Shown here piece after piece: positions 9,217-16,914 of a DNA stretch of 64,000 nucleotides. The notes below the pieces were generated by a model. It was given only the letters and a program-made list of their open reading frames with translations, had not been told where the DNA came from and made no database searches. Origin of the DNA: CAYRJD01 sp965247395. GTDB lineage: Bacteria; Actinomycetota; Acidimicrobiia; Acidimicrobiales; Poriferisodalaceae. Each line of letters starts with the position of its first letter. The first letter of the stretch is position 1. The stretch lies in NCBI GenBank assembly GCA_965247395.1, contig OZ252012.1, positions 1,488,001 to 1,552,000 of the forward strand, given 5' to 3'. The translations under genes and the position numbers were made by a program.

Positions 9217-9618
9217 ATGTCAATGGATAATGTTCCTGGGGACTCTGGCTCAAAGGGTTCCCGCTCCGATGTGTATGTACAAAATGCCGCCGTCCGCAAA
9301 TACCTTGAAGCCAATGAGAAGGGTAAGAACAAGTCAAAGTTTCGCCGTAGCCCTGAGCGCATAATGGCTCGCATAGCTGACATTGACGCTGAAGTGCCCA
9401 ATGCACCAGTCTTGAAGCGGCTCTCGCTGCTACAAGAAAAGGCCAACTTGGAGTCTGGCTTGGCCGAGAAAGACACACAGGTTGATATGGCTGCGCTTGA
9501 GGCAGGATTTGTGAAGCACGCAGGCGGCTTTGCGACGCGGAAAAACATCAGCTACGGCGTTTGGCGCACAGTTGGTGTTGCACCTGAATTGCTACAGCGG
9601 GCGGGCATTAGCCGCTAA
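9217..9618 (+). CDS. Unknown soluble protein inside the purine cluster
   Basis: A 133-residue protein I do not recognise. ATG 9217 is preceded by GAAAGG at a good distance. The N-terminal 35 residues are polar (MSMDNVPGDSGSKG), followed by a basic stretch KGKNKSKFRRSPERI, a likely helical region with coiled-coil character (PVLKRLSLLQEKANLE), and a C-terminal part containing GFATRKNISYGVWRTVGV. The mix of basic N-terminus and helices could suit nucleic-acid binding, but nothing proves it. It is the only + strand gene within the leftward pur cluster, between purQ and purL; its 3' end overlaps purQ by 11 bp. The 134-bp upstream gap probably holds divergent promoters for it and purL. Confidence 0.8.
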   Translation: MSMDNVPGDSGSKGSRSDVYVQNAAVRKYLEANEKGKNKSKFRRSPERIMARIADIDAEVPNAPVLKRLSLLQEKANLESGLAEKDTQVDMAALEAGFVKHAGGFATRKNISYGVWRTVGVAPELLQRAGISR

Positions 9619-10285
9619 CCGCTTCCAGCAAGCCGTTTAACAATCTATTTCCATCGTCGGCGCCTATGAGCGTCGATGATGCGCGTTCGGGGTGAGGCAT
9701 CAGCCCGACCACATTTCCGGCTTCATTACAGACACCGGCAATATCGTCAACTGAGCCGTTCGGGTTGCCAACATAAGTGGCCACAACCTGGTTGGCCTCC
9801 CACATTGCATCAAGCTGTTGACGATCACAGGTGTAGTTACCTTCAAAATGGTTGATCGGTAACGCCAACTCGGTACCAACTTCGAGACCATCGGCAAGCA
9901 CATGGTTGACCGATGTCATGCGAACAACTTGGTTGGCACATACAAACTTTTGCCCGTCGTTCTTGCGTAGTGCGCCGGGCAGCAGTTTTGCTTCGGTGAG
10001 CACCTGGAAGCCATTACAGATGCCAACGACCGGACCGCCTTGCGTCGCAAACTGAGAGATCGCACTCATAATTGGAGAAAACCTTGCGATTGCACCGGCA
10101 CGCAGATAGTCACCGTGAGCAAATCCGCCCGGAATCACAACGGCATCAACTCCCCCATTGGATCCAAGATCGGTACGGGCATGCCATAGGATTTCGGCCT
10201 GGGCACCAAGCTGGCGCAGCGCATATACGGTGTCGAGCTCGCAGTTGGTGCCGGGAAATTGCACTATTCCTATGCGCGCAGTCAT
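9608..10285 (-). CDS. purQ: FGAM synthase, glutaminase subunit
   Basis: Class I glutamine amidotransferase feeding ammonia to PurL. Visible: IVQFPGTNCELDT at the N-terminus, VIPGGFAHGDYLRAGAIA, the nucleophile Cys in GICNGFQVL, and the His/Glu of GLMPHPERA. Length 225 residues is normal. The ATG at 10285 sits in a 31-bp direct repeat that also copies its ribosome-binding site and start codon upstream (see repeat 10278-10346). The true start is the downstream copy, because the upstream ATG is out of frame. purS ends 78 bp upstream. It overlaps the convergent unknown gene at its 3' end. Confidence 0.95.
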   Translation of the reverse strand: MTARIGIVQFPGTNCELDTVYALRQLGAQAEILWHARTDLGSNGGVDAVVIPGGFAHGDYLRAGAIARFSPIMSAISQFATQGGPVVGICNGFQVLTEAKLLPGALRKNDGQKFVCANQVVRMTSVNHVLADGLEVGTELALPINHFEGNYTCDRQQLDAMWEANQVVATYVGNPNGSVDDIAGVCNEAGNVVGLMPHPERASSTLIGADDGNRLLNGLLEAVSG

Positions 10286-10346
10286 ACACCGCTCCGATAC
10301 TTACCCAAGCAGTCATACACCGCTCCGATACTTACCCAAGCAGTCA
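10278..10346. repeat. 31-bp tandem duplication covering the purQ start region
   Basis: Two adjacent copies of a 31-bp unit (10278-10308 and 10309-10339) are followed by a 7-bp partial copy. Read on the minus strand each unit carries GGAG, eight to nine bases, then ATGACTGC, so Shine-Dalgarno and start codon of purQ are duplicated. The partial third copy has GTG where the others have ATG. Thirty-one is not a multiple of three, so the extra start opens a different frame. Confidence 0.9.
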
Positions 10347-10363
10347 CTGGACTACTTCGATGC

Positions 10364-10684
10364 CTATGCACGCGGTCCTCGGGCCGCTTTGTGAGCAAGT
10401 GTGACTTGAATGCGCACTTGCTCAATGACCGGATTAACGAGCAGACGCTCACACATTTTGGCTACATAATCCTCGGCAGCCTCTTGCGAAACATCTCGGA
10501 TTCGTAGGCGAATGGCCTTGCCAACGCGAACTTGGTCGGCACGATCAAACCCGAGAGCTGGCAGCGATCGCTCGATGGCCGAGCCCTGCGGATCGGCTAT
10601 CTCGTCCAGCGGCAAAACCTCTACAAGCGCATTGAAGGTTTGCAGGTCTTGTGGAGATTTGGCATTTGATTTAGTTACCATCAA
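10364..10684 (-). CDS. purS: FGAM synthase subunit PurS
   Basis: Small structural subunit that bridges PurL and PurQ. The family pattern is clear: VEVLPLDEIADPQGSAIERSL, LGFDRADQVRVGKAIRLRI, then VAKMCERLLVNPVIEQVRI. At 106 residues it carries about 15 extra N-terminal residues (MMVTKSNAKSPQDLQ), so a start a little further downstream is possible, though no later ATG is evident before the core. Located between purC and purQ on the same strand. Confidence 0.9.
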   Translation of the reverse strand: MMVTKSNAKSPQDLQTFNALVEVLPLDEIADPQGSAIERSLPALGFDRADQVRVGKAIRLRIRDVSQEAAEDYVAKMCERLLVNPVIEQVRIQVTLAHKAARGPRA

Positions 10685-10795
10685 TTAGGGCACTTTGGAG
10701 AGAGTAATTATCAGTATTTTGGGAGTAGGTGAGCGTATTTAGCCGCTAGTCATGGGCTATTTCTAGTCATGTTATTTATGGCCAATTTCGAATTA

Positions 10796-11698
10796 CTAGT
10801 TATTCGGGGAGTTATCGGCAAGGCTGGTGGCCGTCAACCAGTCTTCGAAAGCGCAAGCTGTGATGATTTCGTATGCCTGGATGTAGCGGGCGCGCGTTGC
10901 CGCTATCACCTCGTCTGAAAGCGGCGGCGCTGGTGGCTGCTTATTCCAGCCGGTTGCCGCGGTCTCGTCACGCACGGGTTGTTTATCTAACGAACTAGGC
11001 GTGGTGCCCGGTTTCAATTCGCTGGCAGGCCAAAAACGTGACGAGTCGGGTGTGAGAATCTCATCGGCTATGACTAGTTGGCCATCTACGAAACCCAGCT
11101 CAAACTTAGTGTCGGCAATGATGACGCCGGCCTGCTCTGCGTGCGATGCCGCTTGCTTATAAACCTGCAGGCACAGATCACGTGCCTGCGCAGCTGTTTC
11201 GCCTCCAACAAGGTCTGCAGATTGCTCAAATGAAATGTTGATGTCGTGGCCTTCGTCAGCTTTGGTTGACGGTGTGAATACCGGTTCGGGAAGCTGCTGC
11301 GCCTCAAGCAAACCAGTTGGTAGTTTCGTTCCGTGCATGGTGCCGTTGTCTGTGTATTCCTTCCAAGCCGAGCCGGTGATGTAGCCACGCACGATGCATT
11401 CGATCGGCAACATTTCTGCTCTGCGCACGAGTAGAGCTCTACCTGCCCATTCGGGTCGCAGGTCTACCTTCGCAGCTTGAGCTGGGTTATCGGTGAGGTG
11501 TGTCTTGGCCAGTGGTGACAAAAAGTCGCTCCACCAGACCGTCATCGCCGTTAGCACCTTGCCCTTATCCGGCACGGTTTGATCAAAAACGACGTCGAAA
11601 GCAGAGATGGCATCGGTTGCAACCATCAGCAAGTGGCGGTCGTCCACCTCATACATCTCACGGACCTTGCCCTTATGGATCAGAGGTAGTTCGCTCAC
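10796..11698 (-). CDS. purC: SAICAR synthetase
   Basis: Joins aspartate to CAIR using ATP. Family features in order: IHKGKVREMYEVDDRHLLMV, TDAISAFDVVFDQTVPDKG, MLPIECIVRGYITGSAWKEY, IADTKFELGFVDGQLVIADE, LTPDSSRFWPASE. Length 300 residues is typical of the actinobacterial form with a C-terminal extension (PLSDEVIAATRARYIQAYE). ATG overlaps the purB stop by 4 bp. A gap of 111 bp separates its end from purS. Confidence 0.95.
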   Translation of the reverse strand: MSELPLIHKGKVREMYEVDDRHLLMVATDAISAFDVVFDQTVPDKGKVLTAMTVWWSDFLSPLAKTHLTDNPAQAAKVDLRPEWAGRALLVRRAEMLPIECIVRGYITGSAWKEYTDNGTMHGTKLPTGLLEAQQLPEPVFTPSTKADEGHDINISFEQSADLVGGETAAQARDLCLQVYKQAASHAEQAGVIIADTKFELGFVDGQLVIADEILTPDSSRFWPASELKPGTTPSSLDKQPVRDETAATGWNKQPPAPPLSDEVIAATRARYIQAYEIITACAFEDWLTATSLADNSPNN

Positions 11699-13227
11699 AA
11701 GGTTGGGTTGGGTTGGTATGCGGCTGCTGCGCTATGAGCGTTGAGCACTGGAGTGGCATTTGCGATGAACTCGCTCACTTGGTTGCTTGCCAAGCCTGTA
11801 AATGAGTTGGCATCGGAAACAATGACTGCTACAGCGTCGGTGGACAAACCGAGTCGTTCGTCCGCAGCTACGCGATCAAGAAATGAGTTGCTGCCTGATG
11901 GGGGGGACTTGGCCGAGCCAGCCTTAGTGAGATCAGCCTTAGCGGAGTCCCCCTTAGCGGGGCCACCGGTGCGGCGCTCTAGCACTGCGGCAACAGCATG
12001 CTCACGGATCACTTCATGAGCCTGTTCGCGGCCGCACCCTCCTGCCACAGCTGCGCTTAGAAACCTAGTGGTAGCTAGAAACGGCAGATATTCGGCCAGT
12101 TCAGCCGCGATGACGGCATCAAACGCGCCGAAATCGTTCATCACTTCAAGCGCAGTTTCAATCGCTCCGTCGATGGTAAAGCAGGCGTCCGGCAGCGCCA
12201 CTCGTCGCACAACCGAACAGCTCACGTCTCCTTCGAGCCATTGGTCACCCGCTAGCTGAGCAACCATTGCTAGGTGTCCTCGCAACACCATCAGCAAGCC
12301 ACTGATTCGCTCCGAAGAGCGCGTGTTCATCTTGTGGGGCATGGCCGAGGAGCCGACCTGGCCTTCTTTGAAGCCCTCGGTCACTAGCTCATTTCCGGCC
12401 ATTAGTCGCACCATGTGAGCGGTATTGCCAAGTGGTGCTGCAGCCTGGGTAAGTGCCGCTACAAAATCGAGATCATGCGAGCGTGGGTACACCTGACCGA
12501 CCGATGTGATTACCCGGTTGAAACCCAGGTGCTCGGCGATGCGTTGCTCAAGCTTGGCAACGGCCTCGGCGTTGCCCCCAAACAAATCAACCATGTCTTG
12601 CTGTGTGCCTACTGGGCCTTTTAGGCCCCGCAGCGGCTGTCTTTCCAGCAGATCTTCTATGCGTTTGATGGCGTCCAGCACCTCTGTGCCAATGGTGGCC
12701 CAGCGCTTGCCGAGAGTGGTGACTTGCGCAGCCGCGTTGTGGGTGCGCCCCACCACTGCCAAATCGCGATAGCGGTCAGCAAGCTCGCAAAGCCGAGCGA
12801 GCACAGCCACCAGATGATCACGCACCAGCACTAGCGAGGTGCGTACCTGTGCTTGCTCGATGTTTTCGGTGACATCTCGTGAGGTCAGTGCTCGATGGAT
12901 GTGTTCATGGCCGGCCAGAGCGGAAAACTCCTCTATGCGGGCCTTTACGTCATGGCGCGTAACACGTTCGCGTGCTTCAATTGATGCGAGGTTGATGTTG
13001 TCTATGACCGCCTCGTAATCCTCTACCACTCCTTCGGGCACGGCTAGGCCGAGGTCACGCTGTGCGCGCAGTATCTCCACCCACAGGCGGCGCTCCATGG
13101 CGATCTTGTGCTCGGGCGACCAGATTGCTGTCATCTCCGCGGAGGCATAGCGCGCCGCTAAGACGTTGGGGATAGCTGACGGAGACTGGGCTTGATCCTG
13201 CTTTTGTGATCGCTTTTGTGCTGGCAC
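11695..13227 (-). CDS. purB: Adenylosuccinate lyase
   Basis: Cleaves SAICAR and adenylosuccinate, releasing fumarate, so it acts twice in AMP synthesis. Superfamily signature GSSAMPHKMN is present, together with LTSRDVTENIEQAQ (first catalytic His region SRDVTEN) and VVGRTHNAAAQVTTLGKRW. The 510-residue length is a little above usual because of a hydrophilic Lys/Ala/Ser insert near residues 425-450 built from 15-bp DNA units (about 11895-11965). Start is GTG (13227-13225), overlapping the purE stop by one base (TAGTG). Confidence 0.95.
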   Translation of the reverse strand: MPAQKRSQKQDQAQSPSAIPNVLAARYASAEMTAIWSPEHKIAMERRLWVEILRAQRDLGLAVPEGVVEDYEAVIDNINLASIEARERVTRHDVKARIEEFSALAGHEHIHRALTSRDVTENIEQAQVRTSLVLVRDHLVAVLARLCELADRYRDLAVVGRTHNAAAQVTTLGKRWATIGTEVLDAIKRIEDLLERQPLRGLKGPVGTQQDMVDLFGGNAEAVAKLEQRIAEHLGFNRVITSVGQVYPRSHDLDFVAALTQAAAPLGNTAHMVRLMAGNELVTEGFKEGQVGSSAMPHKMNTRSSERISGLLMVLRGHLAMVAQLAGDQWLEGDVSCSVVRRVALPDACFTIDGAIETALEVMNDFGAFDAVIAAELAEYLPFLATTRFLSAAVAGGCGREQAHEVIREHAVAAVLERRTGGPAKGDSAKADLTKAGSAKSPPSGSNSFLDRVAADERLGLSTDAVAVIVSDANSFTGLASNQVSEFIANATPVLNAHSAAAAYQPNPTL

Positions 13228-13673
13228 TAACGAGCTCCCGCGGCACGAAAATCTGCCAAGGACTTTGTGAGCTTTTCGTCACCCAAGGCCAGAATTTCAA
13301 CCGCCAGCAAGGCGGCATTAGCCGCACCACCCACCGCCACGGTCGCCACGGGAATGCCACGTGGCATTTGCACAGTGGACAGCAAAGCGTCAAGTCCGTT
13401 GGCCACGCCTCCAGTCAGCGGTACACCGATGACCGGCAGCGTGGTCTGCGCGGCGGCCGCGCCCGCCAGATGAGCAGCCAGTCCGGCACCGCAGATGATT
13501 ACGCCAAAGCCTTCTGCGCGGGCGTTGGACGCAAAATCAGCTACCTGAGTGGGAGTGCGGTGAGCACTCATGACGTGCGTCTCATTGGCTACGTCAAACC
13601 GATCAAGCATCTGTGAAGCTGCCGACATCGTGTCGGCATCATTGGGCGAACCCATCAAGATCGCGACCTTCAC
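13227..13673 (-). CDS. purE: N5-carboxyaminoimidazole ribonucleotide mutase
   Basis: Class I PurE, interconverting N5-CAIR and CAIR. Seen: ILMGSPNDADTM, the active-site MSAHRTP, GAGLAAHLAGAAAAQ, and LLSTVQMPRGIPVATVAVG. The usual GSxSD loop reads GSPND here. Length 148 residues is slightly short but complete. Start is GTG (13673-13671). The start region is part of a 31-bp sequence also present 100 bp upstream. No purK is visible in the window, so the partner enzyme must lie elsewhere. Confidence 0.92.
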   Translation of the reverse strand: MKVAILMGSPNDADTMSAASQMLDRFDVANETHVMSAHRTPTQVADFASNARAEGFGVIICGAGLAAHLAGAAAAQTTLPVIGVPLTGGVANGLDALLSTVQMPRGIPVATVAVGGAANAALLAVEILALGDEKLTKSLADFRAAGAR

Positions 13674-13795
13674 AAGATTCCTACCTCGGCAAATTGGCGG
13701 ATGACGAGCTGAACGCTACGCAACGCGGAGCGGTAAGTCGGGGAACTTCAGGCAGTTTCATTATGACCTTCACAAGATTCCTACCTCGGCAAATT
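13665..13795. repeat. 31-bp direct repeat flanking 69 bp at the purD/purE junction
   Basis: A 31-bp sequence occurs at 13665-13695 and again at 13765-13795. Each copy contains, on the minus strand, the end of purD (residues NLPR and TAG), seven bases, and GTGAAGGTC, the first codons of purE. The 69 bp between them contain no recognised gene; the upstream GTG would open a short peptide that terminates at the TAG just before purE. The real purD end is at 13781 and the real purE start at 13673. Confidence 0.9.
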
Positions 13796-15055
13796 CGCGG
13801 CGATGTCGGAGCGATACTGCATACCCGGCCAACTGATTTTGCTGACCGCAGCGTAGGCGCAATCACGCGCTTGGGCCATGGTCCCAGCCCGTCCGCATAC
13901 CCCGAGGACGCGGCCACCAGCGGTTAGTAGCCGTGAGGATTTTCTCGCGGATTCATCAGCAGAAACACCCGCGGCAAAGATCATCGCTCCTGGCACCTCT
14001 TGTGCCTGTGCCAGCCCCTTTATCTCGTCACCCGTATGGGGGGAGATGGGATAGCCGCGCGACGCACAAACCACGCAAACCATCGACTCATCGCCCAATG
14101 TCGGTACCTCTCGAAGATTTCCGGCTGCGGCTTGGTGCAATATCTCCGCTAGATCGTTTTTCAGGCGCGGCAATACCACCTGCGCCTCTGGGTCGCCGAA
14201 CCGCACGTTGAACTCAAGCAGGTGTGGGCCGTCCGGCGTCAGCATGAGCCCTGCGTAAAGCACGCCGCGGTAATCAATGCCGCGCCGAATCAACTCAGCC
14301 ATTGTTGGATCAATCGTCAGGCTGGCTAGCTCGGCTACTTCTTTTTCGCCGATGCCTGGTACCGGCGAAAAGCACCCCATACCACCAGTGTTGGGTCCGG
14401 TGTTTCCGTCTCCCAGTCGCTTGTGATCTTGCGCAGCTGTGGGGATAGCTACCGCTTTTTGCCCGTCGCAAATCGCAAACACCGACACTTCCGGGCCGGT
14501 CAAACCTTCTTCGATGACCACCGTCTGACCGGCTTCGCCAAAGCCTTTGCCGGACAGTTTCAGTATCACGTCTGCTTTGGCTTGATCTAAGGAGTCGGTC
14601 ACCAGCACGCCCTTACCGGCGGCCAAGCCGTCGGTTTTTATTACGTAGGGCGGCGCCAGACTCGCCAAAAAATCAAATGCAGCGGATAGCTCTTCAGCAC
14701 CGAAACTGCGATAAAGCGCGGTTGGCACGCCCGCCTCTTCAACCAGCTGTTTCATCCATGCTTTAGAGCTTTCAAGCTGCGCGCCATCTCGGCCAGGCCC
14801 GAACACCGTCTTGCCGTCTGCTCGCAGACGATCGGCAAGTCCGTCGGCCAGCGGTCCCTCCGGGCCTATGACAAACAAGTCGGCGGTTATTTCTTCTGGT
14901 GACAGAGTGATGAAGCCTGTCTCTTGCGAAGACTGGGCGCCGATGCTGCCCGGGATACCGGGCGAGCCGGGCACCACTACTACCTCTGCGGTACGCGCCA
15001 AAGTTTGCGCCAGAGCGTGTTCGCGGCCGCCTGAACCAACGACACAGACCTTCAT
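13781..15055 (-). CDS. purD: Phosphoribosylamine-glycine ligase (GAR synthetase)
   Basis: ATP-grasp enzyme for the second purine step. N-terminal VCVVGSGGREHALAQTLA, FVIGPEGPLADGLAD, YVIKTDGLAAGKGVLV (ATP-grasp lysine loop), PTAAQDHKRLGDGNTGPNTGGMG and LLEFNVRFGDPEAQVVLP are all present. Length 424 residues is normal. ATG start. Its last codons are duplicated in the 31-bp repeat shared with the purE start. purA ends 29 bp upstream. Confidence 0.95.
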   Translation of the reverse strand: MKVCVVGSGGREHALAQTLARTAEVVVVPGSPGIPGSIGAQSSQETGFITLSPEEITADLFVIGPEGPLADGLADRLRADGKTVFGPGRDGAQLESSKAWMKQLVEEAGVPTALYRSFGAEELSAAFDFLASLAPPYVIKTDGLAAGKGVLVTDSLDQAKADVILKLSGKGFGEAGQTVVIEEGLTGPEVSVFAICDGQKAVAIPTAAQDHKRLGDGNTGPNTGGMGCFSPVPGIGEKEVAELASLTIDPTMAELIRRGIDYRGVLYAGLMLTPDGPHLLEFNVRFGDPEAQVVLPRLKNDLAEILHQAAAGNLREVPTLGDESMVCVVCASRGYPISPHTGDEIKGLAQAQEVPGAMIFAAGVSADESARKSSRLLTAGGRVLGVCGRAGTMAQARDCAYAAVSKISWPGMQYRSDIAANLPR

Positions 15056-15084
15056 GCCGTGTTGTTCATGCTTGTGTTACGGCC

Positions 15085-16365
15085 TCACGCAGCAAATCGC
15101 AGATATTGCTCACGGCCTGGCCCAACGCAAACAAAGCGGATGGGCACACCAAGCTGGCGTTCTATGAAACCTATGTAGTCCACAGCGGCCTTGGGCAGAT
15201 GCGCTCGCTCGGTAACGGCTGAGAGATCGGTCTGCCAGCCGGGCAGAGTGGCATAAATGGGTTTGGCACGGTCGTGTAGTGCTCGCAGATGGGGGAGATA
15301 TTCGTAGCGCTGACCATCCACCTCGTAAGCCACACACACCTTGATGGTTTCAAGTTGATCGAGCACGTCAAGCTTGGTCAGGGCGATCTCGGTGCAAGCA
15401 TTTAGACGCACGGCTTGACGCCCCATCACCGCATCAAACCACCCGGTTCGGCGGCGGCGACCGGTGTTAGTGCCGAACTCATTGCCAACCTCAACAAGAT
15501 GATCGCCCACCTCATCGAACAGCTCCGTAACAAACGGTCCCGAACCGACGCGGGTCACATAAACCTTCGCTATGCCGATGACCTGATCGACAGCGCCGGG
15601 ACCTATGCCAGAGCCAACTAGCGCGCTACCAGCCACCGGGTTAGACGAGGTAACAAACGGGTAGGTGCCGTGATCAAGATCTAAAAAGGTGGCCTGGGCG
15701 CCTTCAAACAGCACTCGCTCGCCAGCGTGCAGAGCCTCGTGCAGCCAGCTAACCGTGTCAGCCACCAGCGGTGTAATTCTGGGGGCTACCTCATCGAGCA
15801 GTTGATCGGCTAGCGCTTTTGGGTCGATCGGGTCGTGATCGTAGAGCACGGTGAGAAGCTGATTGCGGTCCGCTAGCACTTGATCGAGGCGGTCTCGCAA
15901 ATGCTGTGGGCTAAGTAGATCTTCAACACGCAAACCCATGCGCGCAGCCTTGTCGGCATATGCGGGACCGATGCCGCGCTTAGTGGTACCGATTTTGTTG
16001 GCGCCGCGGCGGGCTTCGGCCAGTTCATCGATTAGTTGGTGATAGGGCAAAACCAGGTGAGCGGCAGGGCTGAGCATCAAACGGCTGCAGTCGACCCCGC
16101 GGTCTGTGAGCATTTTGAGTTCGTCAAGCAGCACCCAAGGGTTTACTACGACACCGTTGCCGATGATCGGGGTGACATGTGGGTAGAGAACGCCACTTGG
16201 AACCAGTTGTAACGCAAAGGTTTCGCCGTCGACCACAAGCGTGTGGCCCGCATTGTGGCCGCCCTGGTAGCGGACAACGTGAAGACAATCTTTGGCGACT
16301 ATGTCAACGATGCGGCCCTTACCCTCATCGCCCCACTGCAAACCCACCACTATTGACCCAGACAA
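15085..16365 (-). CDS. purA: Adenylosuccinate synthetase
   Basis: GTP-dependent addition of aspartate to IMP, the first step to AMP. The phosphate loop GLQWGDEGKG with catalytic Asp13 and the general acid His41 in GGHNAGHT align exactly with E. coli numbering. IGTTKRGIGPAYADKAAR, FEGAQATFLDLDHGTYPFVT and GSGPFVTE follow. Length 426 residues is complete. It is the first gene of the leftward purine run; the 145-bp gap to hspR probably contains its promoter, although no convincing boxes were picked. Confidence 0.96.
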   Translation of the reverse strand: MSGSIVVGLQWGDEGKGRIVDIVAKDCLHVVRYQGGHNAGHTLVVDGETFALQLVPSGVLYPHVTPIIGNGVVVNPWVLLDELKMLTDRGVDCSRLMLSPAAHLVLPYHQLIDELAEARRGANKIGTTKRGIGPAYADKAARMGLRVEDLLSPQHLRDRLDQVLADRNQLLTVLYDHDPIDPKALADQLLDEVAPRITPLVADTVSWLHEALHAGERVLFEGAQATFLDLDHGTYPFVTSSNPVAGSALVGSGIGPGAVDQVIGIAKVYVTRVGSGPFVTELFDEVGDHLVEVGNEFGTNTGRRRRTGWFDAVMGRQAVRLNACTEIALTKLDVLDQLETIKVCVAYEVDGQRYEYLPHLRALHDRAKPIYATLPGWQTDLSAVTERAHLPKAAVDYIGFIERQLGVPIRFVCVGPGREQYLRFAA

Positions 16366-16510
16366 TTTTTACTCCGCTGTTAGCTGCTCCGGTAGTAACT
16401 GAGCAACACATCCCGCAGCGCGCGGCGGCATTGCCAGCCAATCCTAACCTGCTCGGTTTGTTGCTTTAGGAGTTGTTGGTTTAGCGGTGTCGAGCAGTTG
16501 GATTCGGTAG

Positions 16511-16906
16511 CTACTCGTCTAGATGGCTGGGCGGCAATGGCACGAATCCAGGGGGTGGCTGCCGTCGAGCTTGCGCTGTGGCTTGCTGAGCAGCCTGCTG
16601 TGCCTTGGCTAGCCGTGCTTTGAGAGTGGCGTTGCGAGCCTCTAGTTCGAGCACTCGTTTCACCCCGGCCAGGTTCAACCCCTCTGTCGTTAGCTCCACG
16701 ATGCGTGTAAGGATCGCGATGTCCCGTTCGCTATAGCGGCGGCTGCCACCAGCGGTGCGAGTCGGCTCCAACAAACCTTTCCGCTCATAGATGCGCAGCG
16801 TTTGGGCATGCACTCCAGCGATCTCGGCGGCCACTGAGATGACGTAGACCGCTTGAGTGGAGTCGGGATTGTTGCTTGGGTTGGAGCGTTCTGATTCGGC
16901 CATCAC
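16511..16906 (-). CDS. hspR: MerR-family heat-shock repressor HspR
   Basis: A 131-residue MerR-type regulator. The winged helix reads YVISVAAEIAGVHAQTLRIYERKGLLEPTR, followed by GGSRRYSERDIAILTRIVELT and a helical dimerisation part. The C-terminus is Gln/Ala then Pro rich. In actinobacteria HspR sits at the end of the dnaK-grpE-dnaJ operon and represses it together with DnaK; the position here, 8 bp after dnaJ, matches. Starts GTG 16906 and ATG 16903 are adjacent and cannot be separated. No clear consensus HAIR operator was found upstream of dnaK. Confidence 0.9.
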   Translation of the reverse strand: MMAESERSNPSNNPDSTQAVYVISVAAEIAGVHAQTLRIYERKGLLEPTRTAGGSRRYSERDIAILTRIVELTTEGLNLAGVKRVLELEARNATLKARLAKAQQAAQQATAQARRQPPPGFVPLPPSHLDE

Positions 16907-16914
16907 ATACCGTC

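Noticed and set aside
13681..13917. 78-residue minus-strand frame over the purD end
   Set aside because: Runs out of frame through purD and the repeat; only a leader peptide at most.
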